Positions 1 through 11,835 of a stretch of 64,000 nucleotides of DNA are shown piece after piece. Origin of the DNA: Ancistrus triradiatus (Eukaryota > Chordata > Actinopteri > Siluriformes > Loricariidae). The position numbers were made by a program, and so were the translations under genes. The notes under the pieces are model-generated. The model was not told the DNA's origin and ran no database searches. It saw nothing but the letters and a program-made list of their open reading frames with translations. The stretch spans positions 372,001 through 436,000 of the forward strand of contig JAJAGP010000339.1 in NCBI GenBank assembly GCA_025084515.1, in the 5' to 3' direction. The first letter of the stretch is position 1, and the number at the start of each line of letters is the position of its first letter.

Positions 1-385
1 ACATGTTCTTTTTGGAGATCAGTGACTTTCTCCTTGCAACCCTGCCATGCACCCCATTGATATTCAGTGTTCTTCTGATGGTGGACTCATGAACATTAAC
101 ATTAGAAAATGCGTGAGAAGCCTTCAGTTTCTTAGAAGTTACCCTGGGGTCCTTTGTGACCACACCAACTATTACACGCCTTGCTCTTGGAGTGATCTTT
201 GTTGGTCGACCACTCCTGGGGAGGGTAACAATGGTCTTGAATTTCCTCCATTTGTACACAATCTGTCTGACTGTGGATTGGAGGAGTCCAAACTCTTTAG
301 AGATGGTTTTGTAACCTTTTCCAGCCTGATGAGCATCAACAGCTCTTTTTCTGAGCTCCTCAGAAATCTCCTTTGTTCATGTCAT
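1..385 (-). pseudogene. Tc1-like transposase, N-terminal part, runs off left edge
   Basis: The minus strand reads a Tc1-family transposase N-terminus: the expected start codon at 385-383, then KEISEELRKRAVDAHQAGKG, YKTISKEFG, STVRQIVYKWRKF and LPRSGRPTKITPRARR, a helix-turn-helix DNA-binding region, continuing to base 1. The third codon (379-377) is TGA where the family usually has CGA, consistent with CpG decay, so the gene cannot be translated from its normal start. After that stop the frame stays open to the window edge. The DDE catalytic half lies outside the window. The role of the intact protein would be cut-and-paste transposition at TA sites. Identification rests on my recognition of the family. 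Confidence 0.85.
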
Positions 386-752
386 GATACACTTCCACAA
401 ACGTGTGTTGTGAAGAGCAGACTTTGATAGATTCCTGTTCTTTAAATACAACAGGGTTCCCACTCACACCTGATTGGCATCCCATTGACTGAAAACACCT
501 GACTCTAATATCACCTTCCAATTAACTGCTAATCCTAGAGGGTCACATACTTTTGCCACTCACTAATATGTAACATTGGATCATTTTCCTCAATAAATAA
601 ATGACCAAGTATAATATTTGTGTCTCATTTGTTTAACTGGGTTCTCTTTATCTACTTTTAGGACTTGTGTGAAAATCTGATGATGTTTTAGGTCATATTT
701 ATGCAGAAATACAGAAAATTCTAAAGGGTTCACAAACTTTCAAGCACCACTG
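1..752 (-). mobile_element. Tc1-like transposon, 5' half, truncated by window edge
   Basis: The element ends at 752 with the inverted-repeat terminus that reads 'cagtggtgcttgaaag' on the minus strand, followed by the TA target duplication at 753-754. Bases 386-752 are the long 5' inverted-repeat and leader region, including a 'cctcaataaataaatgacc' segment shared with the degenerate copy at 43.6-44.6 kb. The transposase reads leftward. Part of the element is outside the window. Confidence 0.85.
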
Positions 753-1444
753 TACCACAGTTCTTCTCCTCCCAAATAAGTACGTTTCTTTCACGCTCAA
801 AAATGCCATTACAGTCACCAGTCCTATTGTTTAAAGGCTATGTGAGTTACTGTAGCAGTCCAGGTCTACTCAAGTTTTTTTTTTATTTGACACCTAGAGC
901 TCTGGAATGCATTAAACCATTAGCTGTTAACTAATCTATGCTAAGCCTGCTGCTACATGTACGACGACATCTTTTGCAGAACAATGGGAGCAGGTCACCC
1001 GGACCAAAGACAGAGCAACCAGGAGCTTAAAGACATGACAAGGAAGAGTGATGTCACTTATATATATCAACTAAGTGAGTTTTTCAGTGTGAGAACGTGT
1101 TTGGTGTAAACACAGCTCTCAGCACCTGGTTGAAACCATAGCCAAAATGTCATGATTAATACAAAAGATGGAAGGGGAACAATAGAAGTGATGACAATTT
1201 TACTCTCTGGTGCCAAAACAAGAGTCTGAATCGTGAAGTGAGCTTTTTCTGTACTGGATGTACTCCAATAAGGTATAGTGCTGCTCCTATTCATGTAAGC
1301 ACTGTTTAAGGACCACATTGCATTCTGTGAAAAAGGGCGTTGACCGAAATGGACGTTACCATAGTGATAGAGTTTTTATGCTACTGTAATATAAATATAA
1401 GGGGTATTTTCATAAGAAAACTGCATGCAAATGATATGTAAATA
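753..1444. other. Unique intronic DNA between two Tc1 elements
   Basis: I see no recognisable repeat, RNA gene or exon here. The small open frame on the minus strand at 1067-1318 has no familiar motif and is treated as chance. By position this lies in the sox6 intron left of the 24.1 kb exon. Confidence 0.5.
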
Positions 1445-1587
1445 CAGAGGGGCAAAAAAGTATTGTGCAAGTTCTCCTACTTAGAAAGATGAGAGAGGTC
1501 TGTAATTTTCATCATAGCTACACTTCAACTATGAGAGACAAAATGAGGAAGAAAAAAAAAAAATTTGGTCAATAACAAAAGTTCAAC

Positions 1588-2728
1588 TCAATACTTTGTA
1601 ACATAACCTTTGTTGGCAATGACAGAGGTCAAACGTTTCCTGTAAGTCTTCACCAGGTTGGCACACACTGTAGCTGGTATTTTGGCCCATTCCTCCATGC
1701 AGATCTCCTCTAGAGCAGTGATGTTTTAGGGCTGTCGCTGGGCAACACGGACCTTCAAGTCAAGTCAGATCTATTTATATAGCGCTTTTTACAATGGAGC
1801 ATTGTCTCAAAGCAACTTTACAAGTTTAGATTATCTCCTAATAACTACGTCCATTCCCAAATTGAGCAAGCCTAGGGCGACAGAGGCAAGAAAACACTCC
1901 CTGAGTGTTATAGGAACTCCCTCCACACATTTTCTATGGGATTGAGGTCTGGAGACTGGCTAGGCCACTCCAGAACCTTAAAACGCTTTTTACGGAGCCA
2001 CTCCTTCATTGCCAGAGCGGTGTGTTTGGGATCATTGTCATGCTGGAAGACCCAGCCACGTTCCATCTTCAATGCTCTCACTGATGGAAGGAGGTTTTGG
2101 CTTAAAATCTCACGATACATGGCCCCGTTCATTCTTCCCTTAACACGGATCCCCTTTGCAGAAAATCAGCCCCACAGCATGATGTTTCCACCCCCATGCT
2201 TCACAGTAGGTATGGTGTTCTTTGGATGCGACTCAGCATTCTTCTGAGTTTTTACCAAAACATTCTATTTTAGTTTCATCTGACCACATGACATTCTCCT
2301 AATCCTCTTCTGGATCATCCATATGCTCTCTGGCAAACTTCAGATGGGCCTGGACATGTACTGGCTTAAGCAGGGGGACACGCCTGGCACTGCAGGATCT
2401 GAGTCCCTCTCGGCGTAGTGTGTTACTGATGGTAGCCTTTGTTTACTTTGGTCCAGTCTCTGCAGGTCTTCATCATGTCCTCTGTAGTTTCTTGGAGTTT
2501 TTGCTCACCGTTCTCAATGATCATTTTAAGATGGGATCTTTGGTGGGGCCCCCCCCAGATGGAGGGAAATCTGGTCTTGTATGTCTTTCCATTTTCTTAC
2601 AAGTCTCCCACATTTGATTTATTCCAACACCAACCTGCTTGCCTATTGTAAGATTCACTCTTCCCAGCCTGCTGCAGGTCTACAATTTTCTTCCTGGTGT
2701 CCTTCGACAGCTCTTTGGTCTTGGCCAT
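1588..2728 (-). pseudogene. Tc1-like DDE transposase, frameshifted and interrupted
   Basis: The start codon is at 2728-2726 (MAKTKEL-type start). Downstream the minus strand keeps the first catalytic Asp in WSDETK (codon 2280-2278), the second in FQHDNDPKHT and the Glu in SPDLNPIENVW, so all three DD34E residues remain visible. The C-terminal tail (EEWAKIPATVCANLVKTY) resumes after the insert and ends at a TGA at 1590-1588. Small indels break the frame in the N-terminal half, and the 1757-1914 insertion cuts the C-terminus. The longest intact piece is about 74 codons at 1908-2132. It is not functional. Confidence 0.88.
1757..1914 (-). repeat. Dispersed repeat inserted in the Tc1 transposase
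   Basis: It begins 'agtcaagtcag', then 'atatagcgctttttaca', 'attgtctcaaagcaac' and 'cccaaattgagcaagcc', closely matching 56169-56390. On the minus strand it ends 'gctatataaata', the A-rich 3' tail of a widespread fish repeat whose class I cannot settle. Its position inside a transposase shows it is younger than that Tc1 copy. I see no clear target duplication. Confidence 0.75.
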
Positions 2729-3195
2729 GGTTGAGTTTGGAGTCTGACTGTTTGAGGCTGTGGACAGGTGTCTTTTATACAGATAACGAGGTCAAACAGG
2801 TGCCATTAATACAGGTAACGAGTGGAGGACAGAAGAGCTTCTTCAAGAAGAAGTTACAGATCTGTGAGAGCCAGAAATCTTGCTTGTTTGTGGCTGACCA
2901 AATACTTATTTTCCATCATGATTTACAATTAAATTCTTTAAAAATTGTACAGTGTGATTTCCTGGATTTTTTTCCCCATTTTGTCTCTCATAGTTGAAGT
3001 GTACCTATGATGAAAATTACAGACCTCTCTCATCTTTCTAAGTAGGAGAACTTGCACAATCAGTGGCTGACTAAACACTTTTTTGCCCCACTGTACATCA
3101 GAGATACCGTTGAAAACATGCAGAACGCTACCATCTACACAGCGTTCTTAATGCTATCGCATTTCCATTTACGTAAGTTCACAGTGTGTATAGAA

Positions 3196-3500
3196 AATAC
3201 TGTAGCCAGGTAACTTGCACAAAAAAGTCTCTAAACACATCAACCAAGTTACAACAGTCTGTTGTCCAAACATGAGCTAACAAGCAAGCGAGTACAACAC
3301 CGGTAAGATAGTTACACACACAAATGACATCCACTCTTTAACTCCCGTCTCTGCTCGTGGATCTGCAGCATTGATTCTCTTGAAGTGACCAGCTGGAGTT
3401 AATACACAGATTCTTGTGTCCTATTATAATTTTTGACCTCAGTAGTTAAAGTGAACGGACGTTGATCGGATGGACTGCTCTATAAGGCATTAGTAGTATC
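3196..3500 (+). repeat. Unclassified dispersed repeat, copy 1 of 3
   Basis: The segment starting 'aacttgcacaaaaaagtc' then 'tctctaaacacatcaacc' recurs at about 26305-26545 in the same orientation and at about 55480-55760 inverted. Downstream shared pieces include an Alu-free stretch with 'gatctgcagcattgatt' and 'cctattataatttttgacc'. No coding potential, target duplication or terminal repeats were resolved, so the class is unknown. Confidence 0.6.
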
Positions 3501-4436
3501 TACTGCGCTCATATTTGACCTAACGTTTTATTCACAGGGTTGTGAAGTGACAGCATGGCAAACACAGTCTTAAGATTGGGACTCCTAAGCCACACAACAT
3601 GTTCAGTGCAAAGTCTGCTGCAGCCATTCTTAGCCTTAAAGTCTCAGAGAGAATAACTGGGTGTCAAAGTCTTTTCCATATTAATCAAGACATTAGACTT
3701 CTGTAAGCCTACATGAGCGTCTCTTTTCAGAAGGATTCAGCCGCCCTGTGACTTTTAAAAAGCTGCAGTGGTTGGTTTCGTGTGTCTCTGAGGAACGTGT
3801 GCAAGCCTACTCCATCCCATATTGGTATCTAGTTCATTCTAATTAGTAATTTGTTTGCAGAAATGTCAAACTGGAATCAATTTGTTAAGTGCGGAATATA
3901 AAATGCCTCAATTATATAACAGTTTTATTAAGTTTTTCTAAGAATAACACTCTTTTCTCTCTCTTTCTGTTCAGGTCAGTGACGCAAAAGATGAGGCTGA
4001 GATGTGCTGAATGTATGTGTATGTTTGCGTATCTCTCCGGCCCGATGACTCGTGCCCTGTGGCCTTGCGCCAGCACATCTGGCAGTGCCCCCAGGCCCCA
4101 AACAGCCATCATAATCCCCACTACAGGAAGCTGCTCTTCCTTCTCATCAATCCTTGCTGAGAGAGACAGAGTGAGAGTGGGTCACTTCACTCTATTCCCC
4201 CCTTATTTCTCCCATCACTGGCTATAGTTCTGTGTAAGTGGTTGTATTGTCTTGTATGAATTATCTATTGTCTGTTGTCCCACAGCGCCATGGCTCCACT
4301 TCCTCTGGCTTTAAGGACATTTTGCACCAAAGCTGTGAGATTCTCTTTGTGTGTTTAAGATTCTCTTAGCAAAGTTTTTCTTTATACACAAGTTTCATGC
4401 TTCTTGTGTCTGGATTTTGTCCTAACAAGATTGCAA
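3501..4436. other. Intronic DNA with no assigned feature
   Basis: No repeat family is recognised. Around 3975-4160 the sequence is richer in GC than its surroundings and opens weak frames on both strands, but neither frame matches a protein I know and no convincing splice-site pair frames them. It may be ordinary intron or a regulatory block. Confidence 0.4.
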
Positions 4437-4638
4437 AACATTTACATTTACATTTACAGCATTTAGCAGACCCCCTTATCCAGAGCGACTTACAATTGGT
4501 ACAGTCTTACAGTCCAAGCAATTGTGGGTTAAGGGTCTTGCTCAAGGACCCAACAGTGGCATCTTGGCAGAGGTGGGATTTGAACCCTGGACCTTCTGGT
4601 CCAGAGTCCAGTACCTTACCCGCTAGGCTACCACAGTC
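4437..4638 (-). mobile_element. tRNA-derived SINE, minus orientation
   Basis: Reading the minus strand, a head with a Pol III A box (tggcctagtgg-like) and B box (ggttcaaatcc) is followed by a body and the tail 'gtctgctaaatgctg' plus 'tgtaaatgtaaatg'. Short direct repeats (about 'aaacat') flank it. It sits about 30 bp from the Tc1-like element at 4671. The same SINE occurs at 9672, 20526, 20881, 43775, 47837 and as a scrap at 63659. Confidence 0.88.
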
Positions 4639-4670
4639 CCCAAACATGCATGCATGCTTGTGTGTGAAAT

Positions 4671-5390
4671 ACACTCACCGGTCACTTCATTAGCTACACC
4701 TTGCTAGCCAGGTTGAACCTACTTTCACCTGTAGAACTGCCTTAATCCTTCGTCGCATAGATTCAACAAGGTGCTGGAGACATTCCTCAGAGATTCTGGG
4801 CCATATTGACACATATTTATTCGAACAAACCTCCCATTCCACCACATCCCAAAGGTGCTCTATTGGATTGAGATCTGGTGACTGTGGAGGCCGTTTAACT
4901 ACAGTGAACTCATTTAACCAGTTTGAGATGATCTAAGCTTTGTGACATGGTGTGTTATCCTGCTGGCAGCAACCATCAGAAAATGGTATACTCTGGTCAT
5001 AAAGACATGGACATGGCTGGCAACAATACTCAGGTAGGCTGTGGCGTTTAAATGATGCTCAGCTGGTATTAAGGGGCATACAGTGTGCCATGAAAATATC
5101 CCCCATACCATTCTACCACCAGCCTGAGCCACTGATACAACGCAGGATGTTGTGTGTTCAAAGGTATACTGTTATCTTTCTATTAGCTCCAACCAGTCTG
5201 GCCATTCCCCTCTGAGATATTTTCTCTGTTTCAGACCATTCTCTGTAAAACCTAGAGATGGCTGTGCATGGAAATCCCAGTAGATCAGCAGTTTCTAATA
5301 TTCAGTACAACCATAGCACTAACAACCATGCCATGTTCAAAGTCACAAAGGACCCATCTCCCCCATCCTGATGCAGAACGTGACCAAATA
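4671..5390 (-). mobile_element. Tc1-like element, internally deleted, one end lost
   Basis: The left end carries the terminus 'cactcaccggtcactt', and the body on the minus strand is an eroded Tc1-type transposase: the segment at about 4860-5130 corresponds to the catalytic part (SPDLNPIE-like region in broken frame). A jump near 5140-5180 joins it to N-terminal coding sequence. The right terminal repeat is missing. It is the same family as the element at 17758-19672. Confidence 0.75.
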
Positions 5391-6364
5391 CCAATATTTG
5401 TGGAATTTCGATATAAATATATTAAGAGTTATTTTTGTTTCTCCAGTTTGGTGTGGCTAAAATGCATTTCGTCCTGAAATCATTTAAATCTATTTGCATC
5501 TTGGGTGCTTTTCCTAAGTAGACTCCGATGACATGAAATTGCCAAGGTCAAACAGGGTCTTTTACTAAAGAGGAGAAACTTCATAATAGCATATCAGCCT
5601 CGAGGGAAACATAAAAATCAATGTTTGGCTGACACTGATCATATAAATAATCCCTTTCTCAACAGTCAGGCTTTTCTAAATGAGTTCTAACAGCAATGAA
5701 TATTTGCCCAGGTTGGAAAGCACACTCCTGAGGTACATAGCAATTGGGTAAAGGATTATCCTGTCAAGCAATCAGCGTTAACCGAATATTGAGTGTTTTC
5801 CAATTCGTAAGAAAAACAAGTTCTTCCAGATGCACTCTCATTATCTCGCCCGGTTTATTCCTCACTCTGTAGTCAAAAACTTTTTTTTGAAACAATACAG
5901 ATACAGCAGTAAATCAAACGCAAAAAGAGCCTGCTTTCTTTTTTTCCCTTCCCTCTCACAGAAACAAACTAGACGCACAGACTAACAAAAAAAAAAGAAA
6001 GAAAAAAAACCTGCAGGCACATCCAAAACAGTTAGAGGAGAATCTTCTGAATGTCTTAATCACAGAGCCACTAAAACAAGACTCCATCATCACACAAAAT
6101 GAGAGCATAATAATTACAAGAGGCAGACAGGAAAGTGAAACGGCAAAAAGGAAACATGTTTTGTCACTCCCGTCAGCAGGCCTAGAAACAACAGCTGTTA
6201 GCTGTGGCGGCATCGGCAAACGCTCCTGAAGTCTCCATAATCACGTCGTTATTGAAGGGAGGACAAAAAGGGCACTAATTGCAAGGGAGCAATCTAAATG
6301 TAATAGGTTACACACCCGGGCGACGCGGCACAATGCTCACCACTGAAACGGAGAGTTGGGTGGC

Positions 6365-6406
<42 letters not shown>

Positions 6407-9189
6407 GTAAAAGAAGACCACAACACTGTGTACAACAGTGGCTTGTCGCTCATTTTCTGCCAATTACCCTCAGTCCTTGTCAACAGTTTTAATAACCTCT
6501 ATCATTTCCAGAAGATTTTTTTTTTGCCTCGGTTAAATAATTTTGCCTCTTTAATATGCAAATGTGCCTTTTGGCATGCATGAGTGAAGAGGCTTTGGCT
6601 TCTTGAGACGTGTCAGTACAGTGTGGAGCACCTGCACCTTGGGGAAAGCTTGATTTAATTGACACCTAATACTGTTCATTATTCCACTTAGTGAACACCT
6701 CAGTTAGTCACCTGTAGGTCCCTCCGAACCTTAGCAGGCACTTCCGCTTGTCAACAGCCCGTATAAATAGATCCACTAGCCTTAATTACTTTAGGAGAAG
6801 AAAAAAAACGAGCCTAAAATTGTGCTCTTTTATCATCATTAAGTATTTTCCAACTGAAATGCCAAACAAACACCAAGTCCTTTATTGAGACTTTTTTCAA
6901 AGGCACTGACTCAAGCAAGATTGTTAGATATCTTGTGTGTATCCAAAGCAGCATGTAATTCAAGGGGAAACCATTTTGTGGTAATAACAGGTCAGGTGAT
7001 ATAGTGTAATTCTAGCTTTTATGCCACGCAGGAACAAAGACGCAGGTTTATCGCTATAAAAAGCCGCGCGGTAAGAGAAGCTTATAACTCTTTAGCTGCC
7101 ATAGCACAGGAGCTAAGCTATCGGCAGTGACCCGTCAGACCAGCCTCGGCTAAAAGACCTGACCTCGGTGAACGAGACATGTGTCTGTCAAGCCTGTATG
7201 AATTAACCCCTCTCGAAAGGCTTTACTTCTTGAATAGCTCAGTGCATGACCTCTTCACAAATCCATTTTACTGCAGTGCCCAACACTAATCAGGCTTGAA
7301 TTATTAACGCGGATCAATTCATGCCAGCGGAACCTGTGACGACGAGCCAGTTCATTAAAAAAAGGGATGACAGGGGAAAAATCTGCACTGAAACATGGAA
7401 TAAGATGTCGGATAAGATCTGATCTAATCAAGGTTTTTATTCGAAGGCTTACAGAAGCTAACCAAACCCCCCACATTAGGGCAAGACAATTAACAAGTGG
7501 GGGACAGCGGGTTTTTGAAGATTTGTCTGAGGGAAAGGAATGGTACAAGCCACAAGGGGTGCCAACTACCCCCTTCCCCTCTGATGGCAGTGCCATCTCA
7601 TGATGTTCTCAGGAGGGGCACTCTGGGCAACCTATGTAAGGGATCGGCATTGCTATATAAAAGAACAGTGCTGAATTATAAATGGAGACAAGAGCAAGGC
7701 CAGCATTTTCTAAAGGCAGCCGTCCAGATCAAGACTTGGCCTAGAGATTAAAACTCCAAACTTAAAGGCTCTTCTCCCTTCATCCGAGGCAGAAAAAGTT
7801 AAAAGAGCAAGAAAGATCGAAGGAGAAAACACAACCCAAGGAATCCCGAGAAGGAGTGGAAAACAGAAAGTGGTGAGAGGGGACGATAAAAAAAAAAAAA
7901 TCCAATCAAAACTTCGCAAACAGAGATAAGGAGCCAAGATAAGCCCATACTACGAGCCCCCAAAACTGCAATCTCCACTTAAGCTGGAGAGTGGCAGCTG
8001 GCAGAACAGCTGGCGAATAGGATTAATGTCAGAAGAATGAAATAAAACTCAACATATGTCCGAGCCTGAGGTGGCAGGCCTGTGCGTGATTGCGCCCCGG
8101 TGGATGCCATGTGTACAGCTCGGCAGTTCTCCCTGCTCCACAAGGTCACTTTTAAAGAAGAAAAAAAAAGACTATTTAATGCTTGGATAACAAAATGAAC
8201 TTTCTCTCTCTTGGTCTATGTGTCTGTCTGGTTTTTCTTGGCACAGCCCAGGCAGATGCCAGCCCGCTTGCCTCCGTGTAGGGCACGGCTCGTTAAGGTT
8301 TACCCATAATGGGCTAGACCCTTTCCTGAAAGCGAGAAGGATCAACAAGAGCAGATAAAGAAAGACAAATGAGCATCTTGTTCAACTTCTGATATAAGGG
8401 GGAAAAAACAAAACATTTTTCCTGGATGGTGAGTCAGAATACACAAAGACAGACAGAACTGCTTTCTTACAAAAACTTTGTCCAGCGCTGATGAGAGGTT
8501 TCAGTCCCCGCAAAGACGAACGCTAAGCAGTGGCGTGTGGACTTAATTTTAATTTATAATTTCCATTTGATGTCGGTAATCATTAGAGCCCACACACTGT
8601 AATAAATTATAATAATTTCACACAAGAATTAAATTACGGGGTACCTTGCCTTGGAGCCATTTTTTTCGTCGCCTACCCTGCAATCTAACTGTCAGACATA
8701 AACTCTCCTGCTAATCAATGCTCCAAAACATTCACATTTATTCATCTATGTTAAATTAATAGAAATGTGCGGATAATGTCGCTTACTGTGAACAGGGCCG
8801 CGCAGAGTGATTTACTAAATGAATGGGTACTATGGACAAAAAGAGACTGATAAGACCCACATGAATAGATTTAAATTTGCAGTGGAGCCAAGTGTCAGCG
8901 CCAGTCACTGAAACTTTATTTCATCTGAAAGCCTGGGCCGGCTTGGACATGCTTGAACGCTACTGTCTGAATTCGAACACTGCTTCGAGAAGATGATCTG
9001 ATACTGCAATTAAACATTCAAGCCATCCCAGTGATAAAAATATCTGGTGCCTGAGCTGTTATGATATAAAAGAATCGAAGCGTATTTCATATCGTAAGCT
9101 AACTGATTTACATGCTTGGCACGGGTTCTGGGGTGAAAATTAAACTTGACGATCTTTATCTGATTAATATTATGTTGAAGTGCAAATAG
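5391..9189. other. Long TE-poor intron segment of sox6
   Basis: Apart from a GA microsatellite at 6367-6401 I recognise no mobile element in about 3.8 kb. Two AT-rich stretches, about 6640-6960 and 8480-8960, hold many homeodomain-type TAAT/ATTA cores and no repeat signature, which is what conserved developmental enhancers often look like. That is inference only. Small frames in this stretch (for example 7255-7603 on both strands) overlap on opposite strands and look like chance. Confidence 0.4.
6367..6401. repeat. (GA)n microsatellite
   Basis: An uninterrupted run of GA dinucleotides about 35 bases long. Confidence 0.95.
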
Positions 9190-10047
9190 AACATACAGAT
9201 GCACTTTGTAGTTCTACAGTTACAGCTTGTAGTCCATCTGTTTCTCTACGTACTATGTTCGTCGCCTTTACTCTGTTCTCTAACGCTCAGGACCCCCACA
9301 GGACCATCACAGAACAGGTACTGTTTGGGTGGTGAATCATCCTCAGCACTGCAGTGACACTGGGGTGTGTGTTAGTGTGTGTTGTGCTGGTATGAGTGGA
9401 TTAGACACAGCAGTGCTGCTGGAGTTCTTAAACACCTCGGTGTCACTGCTGGACTGAAAATCGTCCTATCAAAAATGTCCAGCCACCAACATCCTATAGG
9501 CAGCATCCCATTAGCACTGATGAAGCATCATGGTGTGGTAGATGTGTCTAAGAGTGCACAGAGAGTGAGCACAGTATCTACTCCAGCAGCACTGCTGGAG
9601 TCTATACCAGCAAAACGTACACTACCACACAACCGACACAGTCCAAATAGTACCTGATCTGTTTTGGTTCTGTGGTAGCCTAGTGGGTAAGGTACTGGAC
9701 TATGGACCAGAAGGTCCAGGGTTCAACTCCCACCTCTGCCAAGCTGTCACTGTAGGGTCCTTGAGCAAGACCCTTAACCCACAATTGCTTGGATTGTAGG
9801 ACTGTACCAATTGTAAGTCGCTCTGGATAAGGGCGTCTGCTAAATGCTGTAGATGTAAATGTAAATGGTTCTAACAGTTAGAGAACAGAGCAATGGGGAC
9901 TAAAAGTATGTAGACAAACAGATGGACTACAGGCTGTAATGGTAGAACTACAAAGTGCATCTATATTATAAGTGGAACTAATAAAATGGACAATGAGTGT
10001 AGAAAATGGAGGTTGGAGGCATACCTAATAAAGTGACCACTGAGTGT
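9190..10047. mobile_element. Foldback element, split by a SINE
   Basis: The left arm has 'gatgcactttgtagttctac' and 'gtccatctgtttctcta'. The right arm has the complement ('agaactacaaagtgcatc' at about 9944-9961), so the element is a long imperfect palindrome. Inner arms share 'agcagtgctgctggagt' and its complement. It ends near 10047 with 'cctaataaagtgaccac', the same terminus as the Tc1-like elements at 4.7 and 17.8 kb. Related copies lie at 28780, 41962 and 53862. No coding frame. Confidence 0.82.
9672..9865 (+). mobile_element. tRNA-derived SINE inside the foldback element
   Basis: The head 'gtggtagcctagtgggtaag' carries an A box, the B box is 'ggttcaactcc', and the tail has 'gtctgctaaatgctgtag' and 'atgtaaatgtaaa'. 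The target duplication 'tggttct' is at 9665-9671 and 9866-9872. The host foldback sequence resumes directly after it. Confidence 0.93.
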
Positions 10048-10308
10048 GTGTGTGTATACACACTTATTCATGCTTGGGTGCACTTAAAATTTGAAATTCG
10101 CCTGTAATCCTCCTTTGTAAATTCATTTGACTAATTAAAGTGGCTTAACTGCCGTTACTGTCTCTGGCAGACTCCATTTTACCAAGCAGCAATTAACAAT
10201 GTTTATGGTCGTGTGCAGTGGGCTCTGTCTACCGTTATGCCAAGAGTTCATCACTAGTACATGAACACAGTCCAAAGGTCACTATTTTTAGCTGCCAACC
10301 TCCACTGC

Positions 10309-10310
<2 letters not shown>

Positions 10311-10369
<59 letters not shown>
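10311..10369. repeat. Poly(C) run of 59 bases
   Basis: Fifty-nine consecutive C. Such length is rare in genomes and may be an assembly or polymerase-slippage artefact. The other strand is poly(G), able to form stacked G-quartets. Confidence 0.97.
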
Positions 10370-10855
10370 AGTAGCGTAGCATTACGCCTAAACAGCCACA
10401 GATTCTTGTTTGTGGGAATGCTGATATCCGGTTGGAGATGTTTGTATAAATAAAAGTGGACAAATCGCCCACAGTTGTCCCATTCTTCGCCGTGGACCCC
10501 GTCGAGAAGACTGTTTTTGATTTCACAGAGCAGGAGAGAGCCGTCCCTCTGTATTTTTGATATGTGAGCTCGAGGAGAATGCATATTTAGATGCAACAGT
10601 AACCATACGCAACTTCAAAAGTTAGGAATTTCCAATTTTTCTAGGAAGTCCCCCCCCTTCGACGGGCCACAGCTACGCGCCTCATGGCCCTTTGTCTGCC
10701 ATGGCGGCTCTTCACAATGGCTGCGCGTATTCTCTTTTAACTGACCCATACTCAGCCAAGCTTCTCTGAGAGGATGGAAAAATGGGGCCACCTCACTGAG
10801 CGCCTGTCACTCGCACCTCATAAGAAGGAAATGGGGGGGCAACCCAATATAAAAA
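10370..10855. other. Unique DNA between poly(C) and the purine tract
   Basis: No repeat family or exon recognised. Glycine-rich minus-strand frames at 10254-10596 exist only because they read through the poly(C) run and are artefacts. Confidence 0.5.
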
Positions 10856-11225
10856 TACCAAGAAAGAAAGAAAGAATTAAAGAAAGAAGAACTAAGAATG
10901 GGAAGAATCAATTAAAGAAAAAGGGTGTGGGGGAAAAAGCAGGAAAGAAAAGAGAAGAAAAACGACATAATAATAACAGAAGAGAGAGAGATAGAAGAGA
11001 GAGAGAGAGAACTTAATAAGAAAAAATAAGTTAAGAAACCCACAACAAAGGAAGACGAAAGAAAGAAAGAATTAAATGAAATAAAATACAAATAATAACT
11101 AACTACATTACATTAATAAAGTAGAGATAAATAAAATTCAAATGAAGGAAATAAATAAAATAAAGAAATAAAGAAAATAAATAAATAAAATGAACACAAA
11201 CAGAAAATAAATTATTACCAAAAAA

Positions 11226-11460
11226 ATGCCCGCCCTCGCTCCTCCCCTCCTTTCACTCCGGCCCGCCCGCCCTCCCCCCTCCCCCGCCCCCTCCTCCCCT
11301 GGCCTGCGTCCCCCTCCCGCGCCCGCCGGCTTCCCCCGCCTGCCCCCTCCCGGGCCGCCCGCCCTCCGCTCCCTTCCCCGGCCGCACTATTTGGGGGAGA
11401 AAGAACGGAGCCTTGCCCCTCCCCCCCCCACCGTCCTTCGCCCCCCACAGCCCCCCTGAA
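11226..11460. other. C-rich, CpG-containing block 1 inside the purine tract
   Basis: Composition flips from A/G to mostly C with some G (for example 'ccgcccgccctcccccct', 'cccgggccgcccgccctcc'). Edges are abrupt. It shares short words with block 2 such as 'cccgggcc' and 'ccggccgc', but I could not align them end to end. Its origin is unknown: spacer-like DNA, a relic CpG island or contamination are all possible. Confidence 0.8.
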
Positions 11461-11835
11461 AACGGACAGCAACCGAGACGAGAATTATAACAGAAAGCCG
11501 GCGTCCTGAACACAACCAACAAAGGAAAAGAAGAAAAATAAATAATAAAATGGAAAAGCGAACACAAACGAATGACCGCAATAAGAAAGAACAGAAAGAA
11601 AGACCAGAAAACACGAAGAAATAAAGAACCTACATTGACAAGAAGAAAGGAAGATAGAACGACGATTTAAAAGAAGAAAAATAACAAAACGTTGAACTAA
11701 AGCCTAAAAAACAAAACTAATTAATGGAAGATGAGAAGAAAGAGAGAGAGAGACAAAAAAAGAAAGCAAGAAAAAGACCAAGAAACGAACAAAAACTTAA
11801 AAAGAAGGAAGGAACAAAGAAAGGACAGAAAGAGA

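Larger units (their letters stand above)
1445..3093 (-). mobile_element. Tc1-like transposon, complete ends, decayed
   Basis: Both ends are present: 'cagaggggcaaaaaagtat' at the left and 'ttttgccccactg' at the right, flanked by TA at 1443-1444 and 3094-3095. The left inverted repeat lacks a short stretch present in the copy at 40.0 kb. The transposase is on the minus strand and broken. A separate dispersed repeat of about 160 bp (1757-1914) has inserted into its C-terminal part. The same family recurs at 40010-41533. Confidence 0.92.

Noticed and set aside
3950..4230. Possible exon with an upstream pyrimidine tract on the plus strand
   Set aside because: The 'ctctttctgttcag' is followed at once by 'gtcagt', no matching donor or protein similarity was found, and it is on the strand opposite to sox6.
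9672..9745. Functional tRNA gene in the SINE head
   Set aside because: A and B boxes are present but the cloverleaf is degenerate and the sequence continues into the SINE body and LINE-type tail.
10254..10596. Glycine-rich minus-strand proteins
   Set aside because: Produced by reading the poly(C) run as poly-Gly.
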